The position numbers and the translations under genes are program-made. This document shows positions 1 through 10,739 of a DNA stretch of 64,000 nt, one piece after another. Numbering within the stretch: position 1 is the first letter of the stretch; every line of letters begins with the position of its first letter. The notes under the pieces are model-generated. The model did no database searches. It worked only from the letters and a program-made list of their open reading frames with translations, and was not told the DNA's origin. Origin of the DNA: Daucus carota subsp. sativus (Eukaryota; Streptophyta; Magnoliopsida; Apiales; Apiaceae); contig NC_030389.2 of the NCBI RefSeq assembly GCF_001625215.2, forward strand, positions 2,888,930-2,952,929. Direction: 5' to 3'.

Positions 1-1335
1 TTTCCTGCTGAAGAATTTGAAATTGCAAATCCACAAGACATTGCTAATGTTGCTAGGGATTATGCTGAGCAAAGGAGAGCAAGGGAGAAGTTAGAAAACC
101 AAAGACGGATTCGAAGGGAAAGGAGACTTGCCAACTTACATAAAGATGGAGCTGAATGGGATGCTGCTAGATCAGTGTTTGATTTCCCAGAGGTCACTCA
201 AGACAATGATGATGACGAAGTAAAAGATATCTTTGACTCCTTCAGAAACAACTACAAGGATTTACATGATTATCACGAGGTGTTAAATGATATCATTTCT
301 ACTGTGTCTGTTGCTGTTCTTCCCAGAAGAGGATGGATGGTGAACATATCATTTGAGCTACAGAGAGAAGGCCATGGACTCAAGCATGTGTCAAGTCAGT
401 TTCTCAGAGATCTTTCTTTAACTGAGCTGTTTGTGGTAAGAAACAAGATCATCTCAACCGGCAGAAAGCATAATGAAATATTCAGAGATATGGTGGAAGA
501 ATGGATCACTGACATTGGAGTTGAAATTCATGACAAGCCTTCAGTTATCAAGTATTTCAAGAATGGTATGATTCAGAGTATTGGACTCACTGATGAAGCA
601 TTATCAACATACAATCCTCGTATACTGAAGTATCTGGAAGCTCAAGTCAGGGAGAAGTGTTCAAGGACTAGCAAGGGAAGACTAACTGCTGAATTGCTAT
701 ATGCTTATCGTCTGAACTTTGCTGCTCTGAGAGACTTAGACTTGTCAGCCATCAATCGTCAACCACCATATCCACTGCCTCCACTCAACCCTGAAATTCC
801 TGAAAATCCAAATGCACCTGTTGTCACTTACAATCCTACATCTGTACTATTCAAGAAGAAGAAAGACTCTGAAGTCACTGCTATACCACTCACAGAGATT
901 GGAAAACTCAATTCCAAAAGAATCACTCGTGCAGTTGCAGCTGTTAAGTGGTCAGTGGTAAAAGAAGACAAGAGTGTGCTCAAAGATTTGATTGATCTTC
1001 TGGAAATAAGAAAAGCTGTAGAGACTGTCCACAACACTTCTAGAGTTCGTGCTCATCCATCAAGGATCATTATGAAAATTGAAGGAATGGAGATGAATGT
1101 CACTTTTAAGAAGTTGAAGAAGATGGTTCACCTGCAAACTTTAGAGAAGATGAAGAAAAATCTAGAGCAACCTCCACCTGAGAATACACTGGAGCAAGTG
1201 GCACTGAGTACCATTACAGCAAGGATTGAAGAGATTGAAAACAAGCTTACTCAGAAGAGAATAGAGGAAGCTGCAAAGAGGAAAGCTGAGCAGAAGCTGA
1301 TTAATGCAAGAGCCAAGAAACCAAGGAAAGATTAG
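1..1335 (+). CDS. 3' ORF of a Ty1-copia-like retrotransposon (partial, open to left edge)
   Basis: The frame is open from base 1 without a stop and ends with TAG at 1333-1335, so at least 444 residues are visible and the true start lies outside the window. The protein is hydrophilic. It has an Arg/Glu-rich stretch near visible residues 22-45, a Pro-rich linker near 255-275, and a charged, probably coiled-coil C-terminus (repeated Glu/Lys/Ala, ending KKPRKD). I see no zinc knuckle, protease, integrase or RT motif. It lies just upstream of a polypurine tract and LTR. That position matches the extra env-like ORF of SIRE/Maximus-type copia elements, although a C-terminal extension of pol is equally possible. 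The family assignment is inference from position and LTR size; no function is claimed. Confidence 0.6.
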   Translation, partial: FPAEEFEIANPQDIANVARDYAEQRRAREKLENQRRIRRERRLANLHKDGAEWDAARSVFDFPEVTQDNDDDEVKDIFDSFRNNYKDLHDYHEVLNDIISTVSVAVLPRRGWMVNISFELQREGHGLKHVSSQFLRDLSLTELFVVRNKIISTGRKHNEIFRDMVEEWITDIGVEIHDKPSVIKYFKNGMIQSIGLTDEALSTYNPRILKYLEAQVREKCSRTSKGRLTAELLYAYRLNFAALRDLDLSAINRQPPYPLPPLNPEIPENPNAPVVTYNPTSVLFKKKKDSEVTAIPLTEIGKLNSKRITRAVAAVKWSVVKEDKSVLKDLIDLLEIRKAVETVHNTSRVRAHPSRIIMKIEGMEMNVTFKKLKKMVHLQTLEKMKKNLEQPPPENTLEQVALSTITARIEEIENKLTQKRIEEAAKRKAEQKLINARAKKPRKD

Positions 1336-2167
1336 TTCAGGCTAGAGGAACAAATGGCTACTTGTATTTACTTTTGAATTCTGGAAAATGTAAGATATAA
1401 TCCAGACTGTACTTAGTATTATTTCCTGTTTACATTAGTATGCTTTTTCATTGTGTCAGTTGAGTTATCCTCTTAAAGGATTTGCTTGTCGAACTCTAAC
1501 AAACAAATAGGGGGAGATTGTAAAGCATAATGTAACGTAAATGTAATTACGATAACTCAACACAACAAAAGACAGGAAACAATACGTAAGTATAATACAG
1601 GAATCTACAGGTTGGAGATTCGATACGAACAGACAAAGACAATCAAGATATCTGAGACAAGCATCCGTCCACTGGAAGAAGTTCATTAACATGTTCAAGC
1701 CTCAGTGAAGAATAAAGTTCAATATGTTTCTGCTATCAAGATTGCCTGAAGATCAAGTATCAAAGACCAGAAGATTCCAGTATATTTGATTTGATTATTT
1801 ATAATCAAATTTATCGAAGCAACATCTAACCCGGAATGACTGATCAAGTACATTATCAAGCAAGGGATTCAAGGAATCATTTCAGTTCGAGTCGTTCGTG
1901 AACCAGACCAGTGCACAGAACGTCAGGACATACGAAAGTATTCAGTGGATTCGATCAACGAATTTATTGATCAAGACAATGGACTTGTTAGAAATATTTA
2001 TATATATATATATATATATATATTATTAATTGTGAATTACTTGAATACAATTAAATTCAAGTAATTAACTTAATCACAATTAATTATATATATATACATA
2101 TATGTGTACAAATTATGGGAGCCTTGTAAAAATGTCTAAGTACATATCAAAGGGAACTCTGTTGTAC

Positions 2168-2530
2168 TTGGCGCAAACTTTGACCATGAAAAGTCAAAGC
2201 TTGCGCTACGTACAAATACACAAGAACAAGTGATGTAAATTATTCTAAGTTGATACAAGGGACACAGGGGAACCGCTCTTGAGCGCAACCTTTGACCAAG
2301 TCAAAGGTTGCGACTACAAAAGCTCATCTAGCGCAAGTATTGTTATTTGTCCAAGGCAGAATACAGTGGTGCACAGTAGGCGCATAGTTTGACCCAACTG
2401 GCGCCATCTTTGACTTTTCAAAGGTTCTGTATTACTCTAAGTAATACCTTGACATACAGTGAAGAAGTAAAGCGCAAGGTTTGACTTCCCTGGCGCCATG
2501 TTTGACCTCACTCTCACCAAGCGCAACCCT
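2168..2530. repeat. Array of GCGC/TTTGAC dyad motifs in LTR U3
   Basis: About eight copies of GCGC(A/C)A followed by TTTGAC(C/T), in both orientations, lie between 2168 and 2530. Two form hairpins. Arms at 2284-2296 and 2300-2312 pair perfectly over 13 bp with a 3-base loop. Arms at about 2171-2184 and 2192-2206 pair nearly perfectly. TTGAC(C/T) is the W-box core bound by WRKY factors, so the array may be the stress-responsive enhancer of the retroelement. The binding role is inference. Confidence 0.7.
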
Positions 2531-2685
2531 GTGATACATATACATATATTTATATATGTATTATGAATTGGCGCCACTTGTAGTAAGGATATGAGTTAGA
2601 TTTATTTTTCTAAAACGAATCCGTCCAGGACGAACTCAAGTCGTCCAGGACGAACTCGTTAACCATGGTTAGATTTTGGAAAGCC

Positions 2686-2693
2686 TATAAATA
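2686..2693 (+). promoter_or_regulatory. LTR TATA box
   Basis: TATAAATA lies in the 3' half of the LTR, about 30 bp downstream of two copies of the palindromic 16-mer CGTCCAGGACGAACTC (2622-2637 and 2642-2657). This is the expected place for the retroelement core promoter; transcription would start near 2715-2725. Confidence 0.65.
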
Positions 2694-3021
2694 GAGCTTA
2701 GTGTTTTCATTTGAAAACAACTACACACTTTGTAAGTGCACACACTATACACGTTCTCGAGAGTTCAATTAGAAGATCATATTTATCGAGAGTTTGTAAT
2801 AGAGTGATTGTAGTCTCTGCAGCCGACACTTGTGTTGGAATTTGTAGCACCCGAGGATTATTTCTAATACAAGAATATTCCCCGACTTGCTGGAGTTATT
2901 TATTTACGATTGATTTAACATGGACTGAAACAAAGATTATCCGCAATTAAATTAAATCGAAGAAATTGGTAAGACGTATTCAACCCCCCCCCCCCCCTTC
3001 TACGTCTGATTGGACCTAACA

Positions 3022-5217
3022 TATTATTCAAAAACTAAGAATAAAACAAAGTAATAAACTGAAAACTGATTCGGGGCTTTCCACCGGTGAAAACCGATGG
3101 AAGCCCCAGGCGGCTACGACAAGAGAGAGGATAGAGAGAATTAGGGTTTTTGGGAGAGAGGAGTTACTACGAGTACGTTGAAGTTAGAAAATTATATGTT
3201 ATTAAAAAATATATCTACACATAATCAACAACATTGATTTAAAAAATTCAAAATTTGAATCTTTTTTTTTTTGAAGAAAAGGAGATAATTTAATAAATAA
3301 TGGCCATACGGCATCTACAAGAATGATCGAGTTGAACAAACATAGAAAAAATTAACATGCCTGTCTTCATACCTAAGATGAGACAAATAAGCGATGTTGA
3401 AATTGACGATGGTACATGTATAGATCCTTGCTCTGTGTTCACCATCTTTTCCAAAAACTTCGTTTGAGCTATCGACCACAAATGCAATTCCCGAAAGGCT
3501 TTATCGATGAATCCAAACCACTCTCACAAAAGGAGAGAAAAATCACACACTCTCACCAGGGAGAGAAATCAAACTATAATCAAAACAAACTAAAACAATT
3601 AGATCTGCACCACGACGCTCAGGAGATAATCGATCCACTCACAAATCCAAAAAGACTTCTGGAAGCGAATAAGAACGAAAATCGAAAGTTTCGGTGATTT
3701 AGATCTAAGAAAACTTTCTCCGAAGGTGGAGATTTATTAAGAAACTCAATGAAAAAGCAAGAACAATCAAAAACTAGCAATCAAACGAAAAGATTTGGGC
3801 CTTTTCACCAGAAACCGATGGAAGCCCCGTCGGAGATGAAAAGAGGAAGCGGCTAGAGAGAAGAGAGAAAAAGAAAATTAGGGTTTTACGTCACGTCTTT
3901 TTTGAAAATTGTTTCAAAATTTGAATCTTAGAAGCTTGAGAAAAGGAGTCAATTTTCAAAATTAGAAGGGAATTAATTATTCTTTTTCAGAATAAAAATT
4001 TTGATTATATATTATTATTCAGAAAAAGAAATTATAAAAAACAATATTTTTAACTACCTGGTCAAAGCACTTAAAAGTGTGTGCCAAAAGTCAAAGCGTC
4101 ATATAAAAAAAACAGATGGAGTAATATGCAAAACACATTTAAAGAGCATTAAAGACACAAAATTGACTCCAATTAAAGAGTATTAAGACAAATAAATCAC
4201 ACAATTACTAGCCTAAAATATAATTATTAGCAAAAATGGACAATATTAATTTATCGATTTTAAAACATGATAGATATGATAATTGTAAAAGATTTTCATG
4301 ATCCTTGATAACCTAATCTAAAAAAGTATGATTAACAAAATTTGTTTACAGATTTGTATAAAGGAATCATGGGAACACACACAAACTAGTACATTTTATG
4401 AAAATATCTATTGATATCAATCCATAATAATATTGTGACTCATCATCAAAGAACAATAATTAATGTAAAATTCCGTACAATGACTATACAAGCATCACGA
4501 TGAAATAAGCATATATCTCAAATTCGATAAATTAATAAAATGCACCTTCATGCACGCTCAATCAAGAAGAATGATCCAAAACCAATTTACCTTGTGCAGT
4601 AGTCATAAATTACAATAATATCCTTACATTGTATTCCATGTACGATCACACCCCTCTTCCTCTTTAATATTATTTAATGCATCTGAAGATTCTAAACAGT
4701 CTCTCATGAAAGCTTTTCAACGGGATTGGTTTGTAGATCCTCATCAACTTCCTATATGTATTTTTTATAAATCGATGTTTGAAAATTATTTTCTGAACAC
4801 AAATATGGTAAAGATATTATATTTTATAATTTGATAGATTAATAATTTTAATCAGCTAATTAAATTTTTCTCTAGCTATTAATTTGGGGAGGTGTATTAT
4901 TAATTTATTATAAATATTATATCATATTTTTGAAATTAAATAACATATCAACTTTTTCTAATACTTAATAAAATTATATATATAATATTATATTCTCATT
5001 TTATTATTTATACTTCTACTTAGAAAATCAATCTTGTTTATTTGTATATTAAGATATGAAATTTAATATAAAAACAATAACAACAATAAGTAAAAAGAAA
5101 TAAATAAATGCTCTTTTGATGGTATATAAATTATTTAACCTTTTTCAATTACTCTAAAAGAATTTAGACTCCATTTTAAATAAATTATTCCAAATTTTTC
5201 GGAAAAGTTTATATATA
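3022..5217. other. Intergenic region with an unclassified repeat pair
   Basis: There is no convincing gene. Two related stretches share the motif CCGATGGAAGCCCC followed by purine-rich sequence, AGGGTTTT and later AAAATTTGAATCTT: about 3073-3290 and 3786-3960. They look like two copies of one degenerate retroposed or foldback unit with 500 bp between. From about 4000 to 5217 the sequence is very AT-rich and I see nothing further. Confidence 0.4.
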
Positions 5218-5477
5218 CTCCCTTCATCTCATATTATGCGTCCTCTTTTGACTATAAGATGGTCAATTTGATCAACTTTTGACCATTAATTAAAAAATAA
5301 TTATTAATTATTTAAAAAATCTAAAAAATGGATTTTGAAAGGGATTTGATATATTTTCTAATAAAGTAAGTCTTTTAATCTTTTTAGGTCGGATAATATG
5401 TGTAATTTGTCGTCAAAATTTAGTCAATTTGACTCTTCAATAGTTAAAACAAGACACATAATACGATATGGACGGAG
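5218..5477. mobile_element. Stowaway-type MITE
   Basis: The left end CTCCCTTCATCTCATATTATG and the right end CATAATACGATATGGACGGAG are inverted copies, flanked by TA on both sides (5216-5217 and 5478-5479). The 260 bp length, CTCCnTC end and TA target duplication fit Tc1/mariner-derived Stowaway MITEs. It has no coding capacity. Confidence 0.8.
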
Positions 5478-5730
5478 TATATAGTTATTAGAGAATTTTT
5501 TTATAAACTAAAAATATCGAATATTGAATAATAAAAATATATATAAAATCAAGTAACTACGTTATAAATTAAAGTGAACTTCATCAATATATTTTACAAG
5601 AATTAAAATATAACTTATTATCAAGAATATATTTTTGTTACCACGAAAAGTTTAATTGATAATGCATGTAGACTAGATGTATTTTTGTTTCTTGAATTAA
5701 TTTTTCAAATTTCATAACTAGAAGTATTAA
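5478..5730. other. AT-rich spacer
   Basis: AT-rich sequence between the MITE and the end of the gag remnant. Nothing recognisable. Confidence 0.4.
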
Positions 5731-6789
5731 TTGGCATCATCACCATCAAATTTGGCCACCTCCGTATTGCCATCTTCAAAGAAATCAGACACTTCCATGT
5801 GAGTATAGTTGAGTGGATCAATTTGATTTTCTCCACCAAAATGAGTTTCAAGTTGGGAAAGCTACAGGATCATGTTGCTCAGTAAAATTAGTCTTAACAC
5901 TTTTTTAAAGAAGCTTGGTAGAGATCAACAAGGTGCTTGGAGGTACGACGGGTACGACTCCAGTGCCCTTTCACTCCACAACGATGACAAATGCTTTCAA
6001 CACTTTGACCCATCATATTTCTCTTAGGCTTTTTCTCATTCTTTGTCCACTTCTGGTGGTGAGGCTTCCTTTTAAAATTTGAGAAGTTTCGATATTTATG
6101 ACCTGGACCATGCCCAAAATCACGTCCACGGGCATGCCCACATCCTCGTCCAAATCCACGTCCTCGTCCACGTCCAATATCATTACTAGTAACAACATTC
6201 ACTTCAATGAATGGTGTTGAACCAGTTGACGAGCTTGATGATTTTTCATCAAAAGTTCATTATTTTACTCAGCAAGAAGCAAGACAGAAATAAGTTCAGA
6301 ATATATTGCGAGCCCTTGTTCACGATATTGCTGCTGTAGGAGCATATTGTTGGCATGAAAGGTGGAATAAGTCTTTTCCAACATATCTTTATCAGTTATA
6401 TTTTCACCGCATAATTTCAGTTGAGAAGTGATTTTGAACATTGCTGAACTATACCCGCTTACACTTTTATAATCTTGCAAGCGCAAGTGTAACCAATCAT
6501 AGCGAGCCTTAGGGAGTATCACAGTTTTTTGATGATCATATCTCTCTTTTAGATCATTCCAAAGGTTTAACGGATCCTTAACAATCAAGTATTCAGTTTC
6601 CAAGCCTTCATGAAGGTGATGTCGAAGGAATATCATGGCATTTTCTTGCTCAGTTTTCACATTTCCTTCCCTTATGGTGTCTCCAAGACACATAACATTA
6701 AGGTGGATTTCAGCATCAAGAATCCACGTTAAATAATTATTTCCGGTGATATCAAGTGCGTTAAATTCAAGTTTCGTGAGATTTGACAT
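5730..6789 (-). pseudogene. Broken copia gag (UBN2-type) with zinc-knuckle remnant
   Basis: Reading right to left, 6789-6265 encodes 174 residues of a UBN2/gag-type domain (start MSNLTKLEFNALDITG) typical of short copia gag proteins. It stops at a TAA in place of the glutamine codon usual at this point. About 45 bp later a one-base loss shifts the frame. The frame at 6202-5894 then gives an Arg-Gly repeat region and a CCHC-like knuckle, CHRCGVKGHWSRTRR, in which the last cysteine is replaced by arginine. Similarity to the usual downstream linker continues to about 5730, where it ends without protease or integrase. The copy is therefore dead: a nonsense change, a frameshift, a lost metal ligand and loss of pol. 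I see no LTR next to it. Confidence 0.8.
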
Positions 6790-7268
6790 TTTTCTTTCTA
6801 CAAAAATATAATTAAATTAAATTCATGAAAACAAACGCGTATAATCAAGAATACACATTCATATTAAGAAGTAAGCATATATTCATGAATTAACAAAAAT
6901 TTGACAACCAAATGCATGTATAAGTTTAAATAAATAAATAAGCATGTTAATTAACTATAAACGAAATATATCACATGGCAAAAACTACCCACAAGGTATA
7001 TTATGCACGAAAAGATCAAATAAGAGAATAAAAATTTGAATAAACCTCAGTTTAATATTTGTTAAAAATATATCAAAATTTATATGCATGGTATAAAAGG
7101 ATCAAATATATCACTAAAATATATTACCAAGTAAACATAATGTACACGCTAAAAATATGTTATACACTTGGTTGAGAAAATTTCAAAACAAGTATGTACA
7201 CATTAATCTATTAGAAATACATATTGATAATTGGACATTTAATCTTTTTTTTATACAAGGAACTATCA
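6790..7268. other. AT-rich intergenic spacer
   Basis: No gene, repeat unit or clear regulatory element seen. It ends at the A (7268) of the AT dinucleotide into which the next Helitron inserted. Confidence 0.4.
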
Positions 7269-7378
7269 TCTATTATTATATATATAATGCTGCAACATGA
7301 GTTTTCTGTGAGCCAATTTAATCATGTGAAATTACGGTCTTATCCCTTCTTATTTTTTTTTATATTATTTACATGTAC

Positions 7379-7451
7379 CGATCGATCTCTTCGACCCTTC
7401 TTCTTCCCTTCCCTGTACCATTCACTCTTCACTCTGAAACTCAAATTGAGG
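7379..7451 (+). other. Captured leader-exon-like segment
   Basis: A CT-rich stretch like a plant 5' UTR is followed by AG|GTATGTG at 7450-7452, a good splice donor. It precedes the Nopp140-like exons and may be the first exon of that captured gene. This is inference from composition and position. Confidence 0.35.
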
Positions 7452-7874
7452 TATGTGTTGTGATCAATCTAACTTTATTTTCATATGGGTTATGCATTTT
7501 AATTTATTTGTATGTATATATGTGTGTATTTCGATTTGTGATGGTTGTAATTGATGGGGTTTTATTAATGTGTGTATACTCTGTTGTGTAAAGTGAAGAG
7601 TGGAAGTCTTCTTATCTTAATTTGGAAGATTTGTCTTGCAAGTATTTGAATACCTGGTGAGACTAGAAGTGGCCCCCTTTTGCGATTTGTTGTTTTTGTT
7701 AGAAATTAGCCTCTCTTTATTTACAAAAAAGTGCCTTCTATTTGGGATACTATATTTGTATGAAGTCAATATGTAAGCTGTTAATTTGAGTTCGGAAATG
7801 GAATGGGAAGGGTCTTTGGATTCTGCCAATCTCTTACATTTGTTCTGCTTACTACCATTTTTACGCATTGCAAG

Positions 7875-8580
7875 GTTTGTGGGGACCTTAAGAGTACAAA
7901 GAAAGTTCAGCTTGATCATTCTGGAAATCATGAGAAGAGTGGATACAAGTCAGGCAATCAAAAAACATCAAAGAAGCAACATAACGGGCCAGCCGAGGTA
8001 AGGATTATACTGGCATTACTAATTGAAAAAAAAATAGGGGAAATTTTTGTTATTTCAAATAGTATTGGTTAGATATGTTAAATTTTTGTAATTTGCTCTG
8101 TACCCATTGTTGTTTAAAGATAAAGTAGTTAGATCTAAATGCAGATTTGGTCTTCTGTTCATGTCAATGGTTTGGTCGAGCAGACTTTACACATTTAGGT
8201 TCTATTGTGTCTGCTTGCGAAATTGCGAAAGTCTTAAAAATTTGAATTTATGTAAAAAAATTAAATTGATGGGTTATATTTTTCCAGCCGAAGACGGAAA
8301 ATGCATTTTAAAGGGTGAAAATTGATGAGGTGGAATTTGCTGACAAGAAGCTGCAAGATAATCCTTGCTGAGCAAAGGTATTCTTGAACTTTTGTGTTTT
8401 TTTGCATCTCCAACTATGAGATTTATTTTATCAGTATATATGTATATATTTACAAGTATTTTCGTTTCTAAATTGTCTGCAGAGCGGTGCTGAGATTTGA
8501 TATCTAAAGCACAAGAAGTCTTGGGGCAGGTTAGAGGAAGGTATTCATGTAAGCAGCATAGTAGGCATAAAAGGGTTAAA
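7875..8580 (+). pseudogene. Captured Nopp140/SRP40-like 3' exons
   Basis: Three exon-like blocks with splice borders. 7875-7997 has 41 open codons rich in Lys/Ser (VCGDLKSTKKVQLDH...) between AG and GTAAGG. 8289-8377 begins PKTENAF and contains VKIDEVEFADKKLQDN. 8482 onward contains a frame reading KAQEVLGQVRG. In this order these match the C-terminal SRP40 domain of Nopp140-like nucleolar phosphoproteins, which chaperone snoRNPs. TAA/TGA codons and frame changes interrupt the second and third blocks, so no full domain can be made. The identification rests on recognising the conserved domain core. Confidence 0.6.
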
Positions 8581-8926
8581 TTGAATGTTTTCCCCTTTAT
8601 TTTATACTACCTTTTTAATCGGTAAAAATGTATTATTACATTGACGTACTGTTTTTTTAGAATTGTTCTCTCTATAATCTTTTTACTGACACAAACGTAC
8701 ATTGATTTTTTTATGCTAGCATCTATCTATGCATGCATGCTTGAAATACTCCTAACTAGCTGTTTAACATCTATTCTGATTTCTGAATGCTATATAATAT
8801 TTTGTATAATTGACTATATAGCAACTTTTGTGATTCTTAATTATTATTATTGTTTTCAATATTTTCTACTCAAAACTAAAAACTTCTTATTGATTTTCTA
8901 CCCATTGTTCTTTTCCTGTGGTTTAG

Positions 8927-9133
8927 GATAGGCTGGATGGACAACTAGAGATTTTGTTTGATCTGAATGAGAACTTAGTGACGATGAAACAATAGCATTG
9001 AGTGTATCTGCAGTAAGCAAGGATGCTAAATACTTGGCATATGCTCTCAGTTCGAGCGGAAGTGATTGGGTAACTATTAAAATAATGGATGGGGGTTCTG
9101 GACAAAAAAGTTCACAGTGATACTCTATCATCG
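8927..9133 (+). pseudogene. Captured prolyl oligopeptidase exon
   Basis: After an acceptor at 8926 one frame reads [15 protein letters not shown] frame change follows, and a second frame reads [34 protein letters not shown] and, after a short gap, KVHSDTLSS up to a GTATGT donor at 9134. This is a beta-propeller stretch of the S9A prolyl oligopeptidase family, where the enzyme cleaves proline-containing peptides. Only one exon is present and it holds a frameshift; the catalytic domain is absent. Confidence 0.75.
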
Positions 9134-9149
9134 GTATGTAGTTTTTAAT

Positions 9150-10330
9150 TGGGGCCACGTCAGATCCACATCAGCAATCACTTTGAACTGTATAAAAACA
9201 CGATATTAACCCTTCCGCTTCTATTAACCCTTCCACTTCAAGCCTTTTGAGTTGCTCTGAAGTATACGCCTTCCACAGGCCACAACGATCCATTTCTGAT
9301 GATGATTTATGGAATTCTATGTCTGTAGAGACAGCAGCCATGGAGATGAATGTGGGTTTAACATATCTAGAGAGAAGGAGCAGAGACCTCGGCATCTACC
9401 ATTACAATGTCCAGGTTTCTTTTTATTAATCGTTTATGATTTTTTCAAGGGTTCAACCATTGATCTTGTTTCTAAAGAGTGAACTGATATGTAAGATACT
9501 TTTTGAAATAACAGAAAATTTTCTTTAAAAGTGTTAAATGTTATTAGCATACTACTTATAAAGAGACTGTTTACGAGATATTTTGAGTGTAAGAAGGTAC
9601 ATGCTGAGTTGTGAACGATTATTCTCACGTATATTATCAATGGTGAACATCTTTAATAGTACGATTGTGCTCTTTAGTTGGATTGTGGTCCTTTTGTTGC
9701 TCCTTGGTAAGATTTCGCCCTAGGTGGGATTGTTAGGCACAATGCCAGTCTAATCAAGTTTGCGAAGGAAGTGTTAAATAGTAGAATTTATTAAACCTGT
9801 ATATAAATTTAGATACCTGCACAGCATTGTTACATTGTCGAGTAGACAACTAATTTTAATCTGGTGTGAGGAAATAGGGAATAAAGAAGGAGATGCAACC
9901 AACAATGAGAAGCTGAGGGAAGCAATTGAATTACTGGATCAAGAGCAAAAGCGCATAGAAACAGAGCCAGATGTTAAACTAGAGGACAAAATAAAGAGGC
10001 TCCAACAGGCGAATTACAAGAAGAGAAAGTCTGCCATCAATGTTGGACAAGAAGATATGCTGATGCTCACAGATGATAACAGCAGCAGGCGTACTTACTT
10101 TCTTTATATAGAATACTGCAACAAGGGTTTTCAATGAGCCAATTTATTCCAACTAAGCAGCCACGTCAGATCCACCTTAGCAATCACTTTGCATTTGTGA
10201 CGATGATCATAGTTAAATCTTTATCCCAATGATTTTCCTATCAATTTTTATGGAATTCTTTCTCTGCAGAGAGAGCAATACGTGTTGGTCATGGTTTCTA
10301 TAAGTGAAGGTGAGACAACAATGGTGTGCT
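9150..10330 (+). repeat. Internal Helitron duplication and unidentified exon-like segment
   Basis: Two related blocks lie about 1 kb apart. Both contain GCCACGTCAGATCCAC followed by AGCAATCACTTTG (9155-9186 and 10159-10191), and later TTTATGGAATTCT then CTGyAGAGA (9309 and 10248). Between them, 9880-10090 is an open, Lys/Glu-rich helical stretch (KLREAIELLDQEQKR...) that I do not recognise. It may be another captured exon. Confidence 0.45.
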
Positions 10331-10411
10331 CTTTGCCTCAATTACACCCCTAATTGCTGGTTATTTTGAGCTACTGAAAATTTATTAATGGCAATCGTTT
10401 GTACTTTGTAG

Positions 10412-10739
10412 CTCGAAGAGAATGATGTAAGAGTTCAATCTCAATAGGAAGCTGCAGAAAGCAACAATGTTGCATATAGAAGCCATCCAGCTGCATACCC
10501 TGATCACGGGGTTTTCCAGTCTCTAGAATGCAAAAATACAATGCACATGGGGTATGCCTACAAGCGGAGATATTTAGAAAACTGCTTCTTATACACATTT
10601 AGTTAAATATTTACTAATAATATTTCTTCAATAACAAACTTACAGCTACAATTCAGCAATGAATGATCATCAAATGGCTTCTGCATCACCCGCACAGAAT
10701 ACCAGTGGAGTCATTCCAGGGTGGATGCTTTCATCATAA
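10412..10739 (+). pseudogene. Captured last two exons of a SEPALLATA-like MADS-box gene
   Basis: Exon 10412-10551 reads LEENDVRVQSQ, a TAG stop, then EAAESNNVAYRSHPAAY and DHGVFQSLECKNTMHMG. The intron 10552-10645 has GT/AG borders and splits a glycine codon. Exon 10646-10739 reads YNSAMNDHQMASAS and ends GVIPGWMLSS then TAA. SLEC..T..MGY and the terminal IPGWML are the SEP I and SEP II motifs of the C-domain of LOFSEP (SEP1/2/4-type) MADS proteins, which specify floral organs in tetramers. The MADS, I and K domains are absent. The in-frame TAG, probably from a TGG tryptophan codon, shows it is not a functional exon pair. Confidence 0.75.

Larger units (their letters stand above)
1519..3021 (+). 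repeat. 3' LTR of the copia-like element (about 1.5 kb)
   Basis: A polypurine tract (AGGGGGAGAT, 1509-1518) is followed by TG at 1519. The LTR closes with CTAACA at 3016-3021, giving the TG...CA ends of an LTR. Near the 3' end there is a C-run (2984-2998) followed by TTCTACGTC, a layout common in copia U5 regions. A TATA box lies at 2686. The 5' LTR is outside the window, so identity between LTRs (insertion age) cannot be judged. The five bases after the end are TATTA, the candidate target duplication. Confidence 0.8.

Noticed and set aside
3416-3697. 93-residue plus-strand frame
   Set aside because: Polar, repeat-associated sequence between two copies of an intergenic repeat; no splice or family evidence.
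8641-8931. 96-residue hydrophobic frame inside the Helitron
   Set aside because: AT-rich intron-like DNA between captured exons; hydrophobicity follows from base composition.
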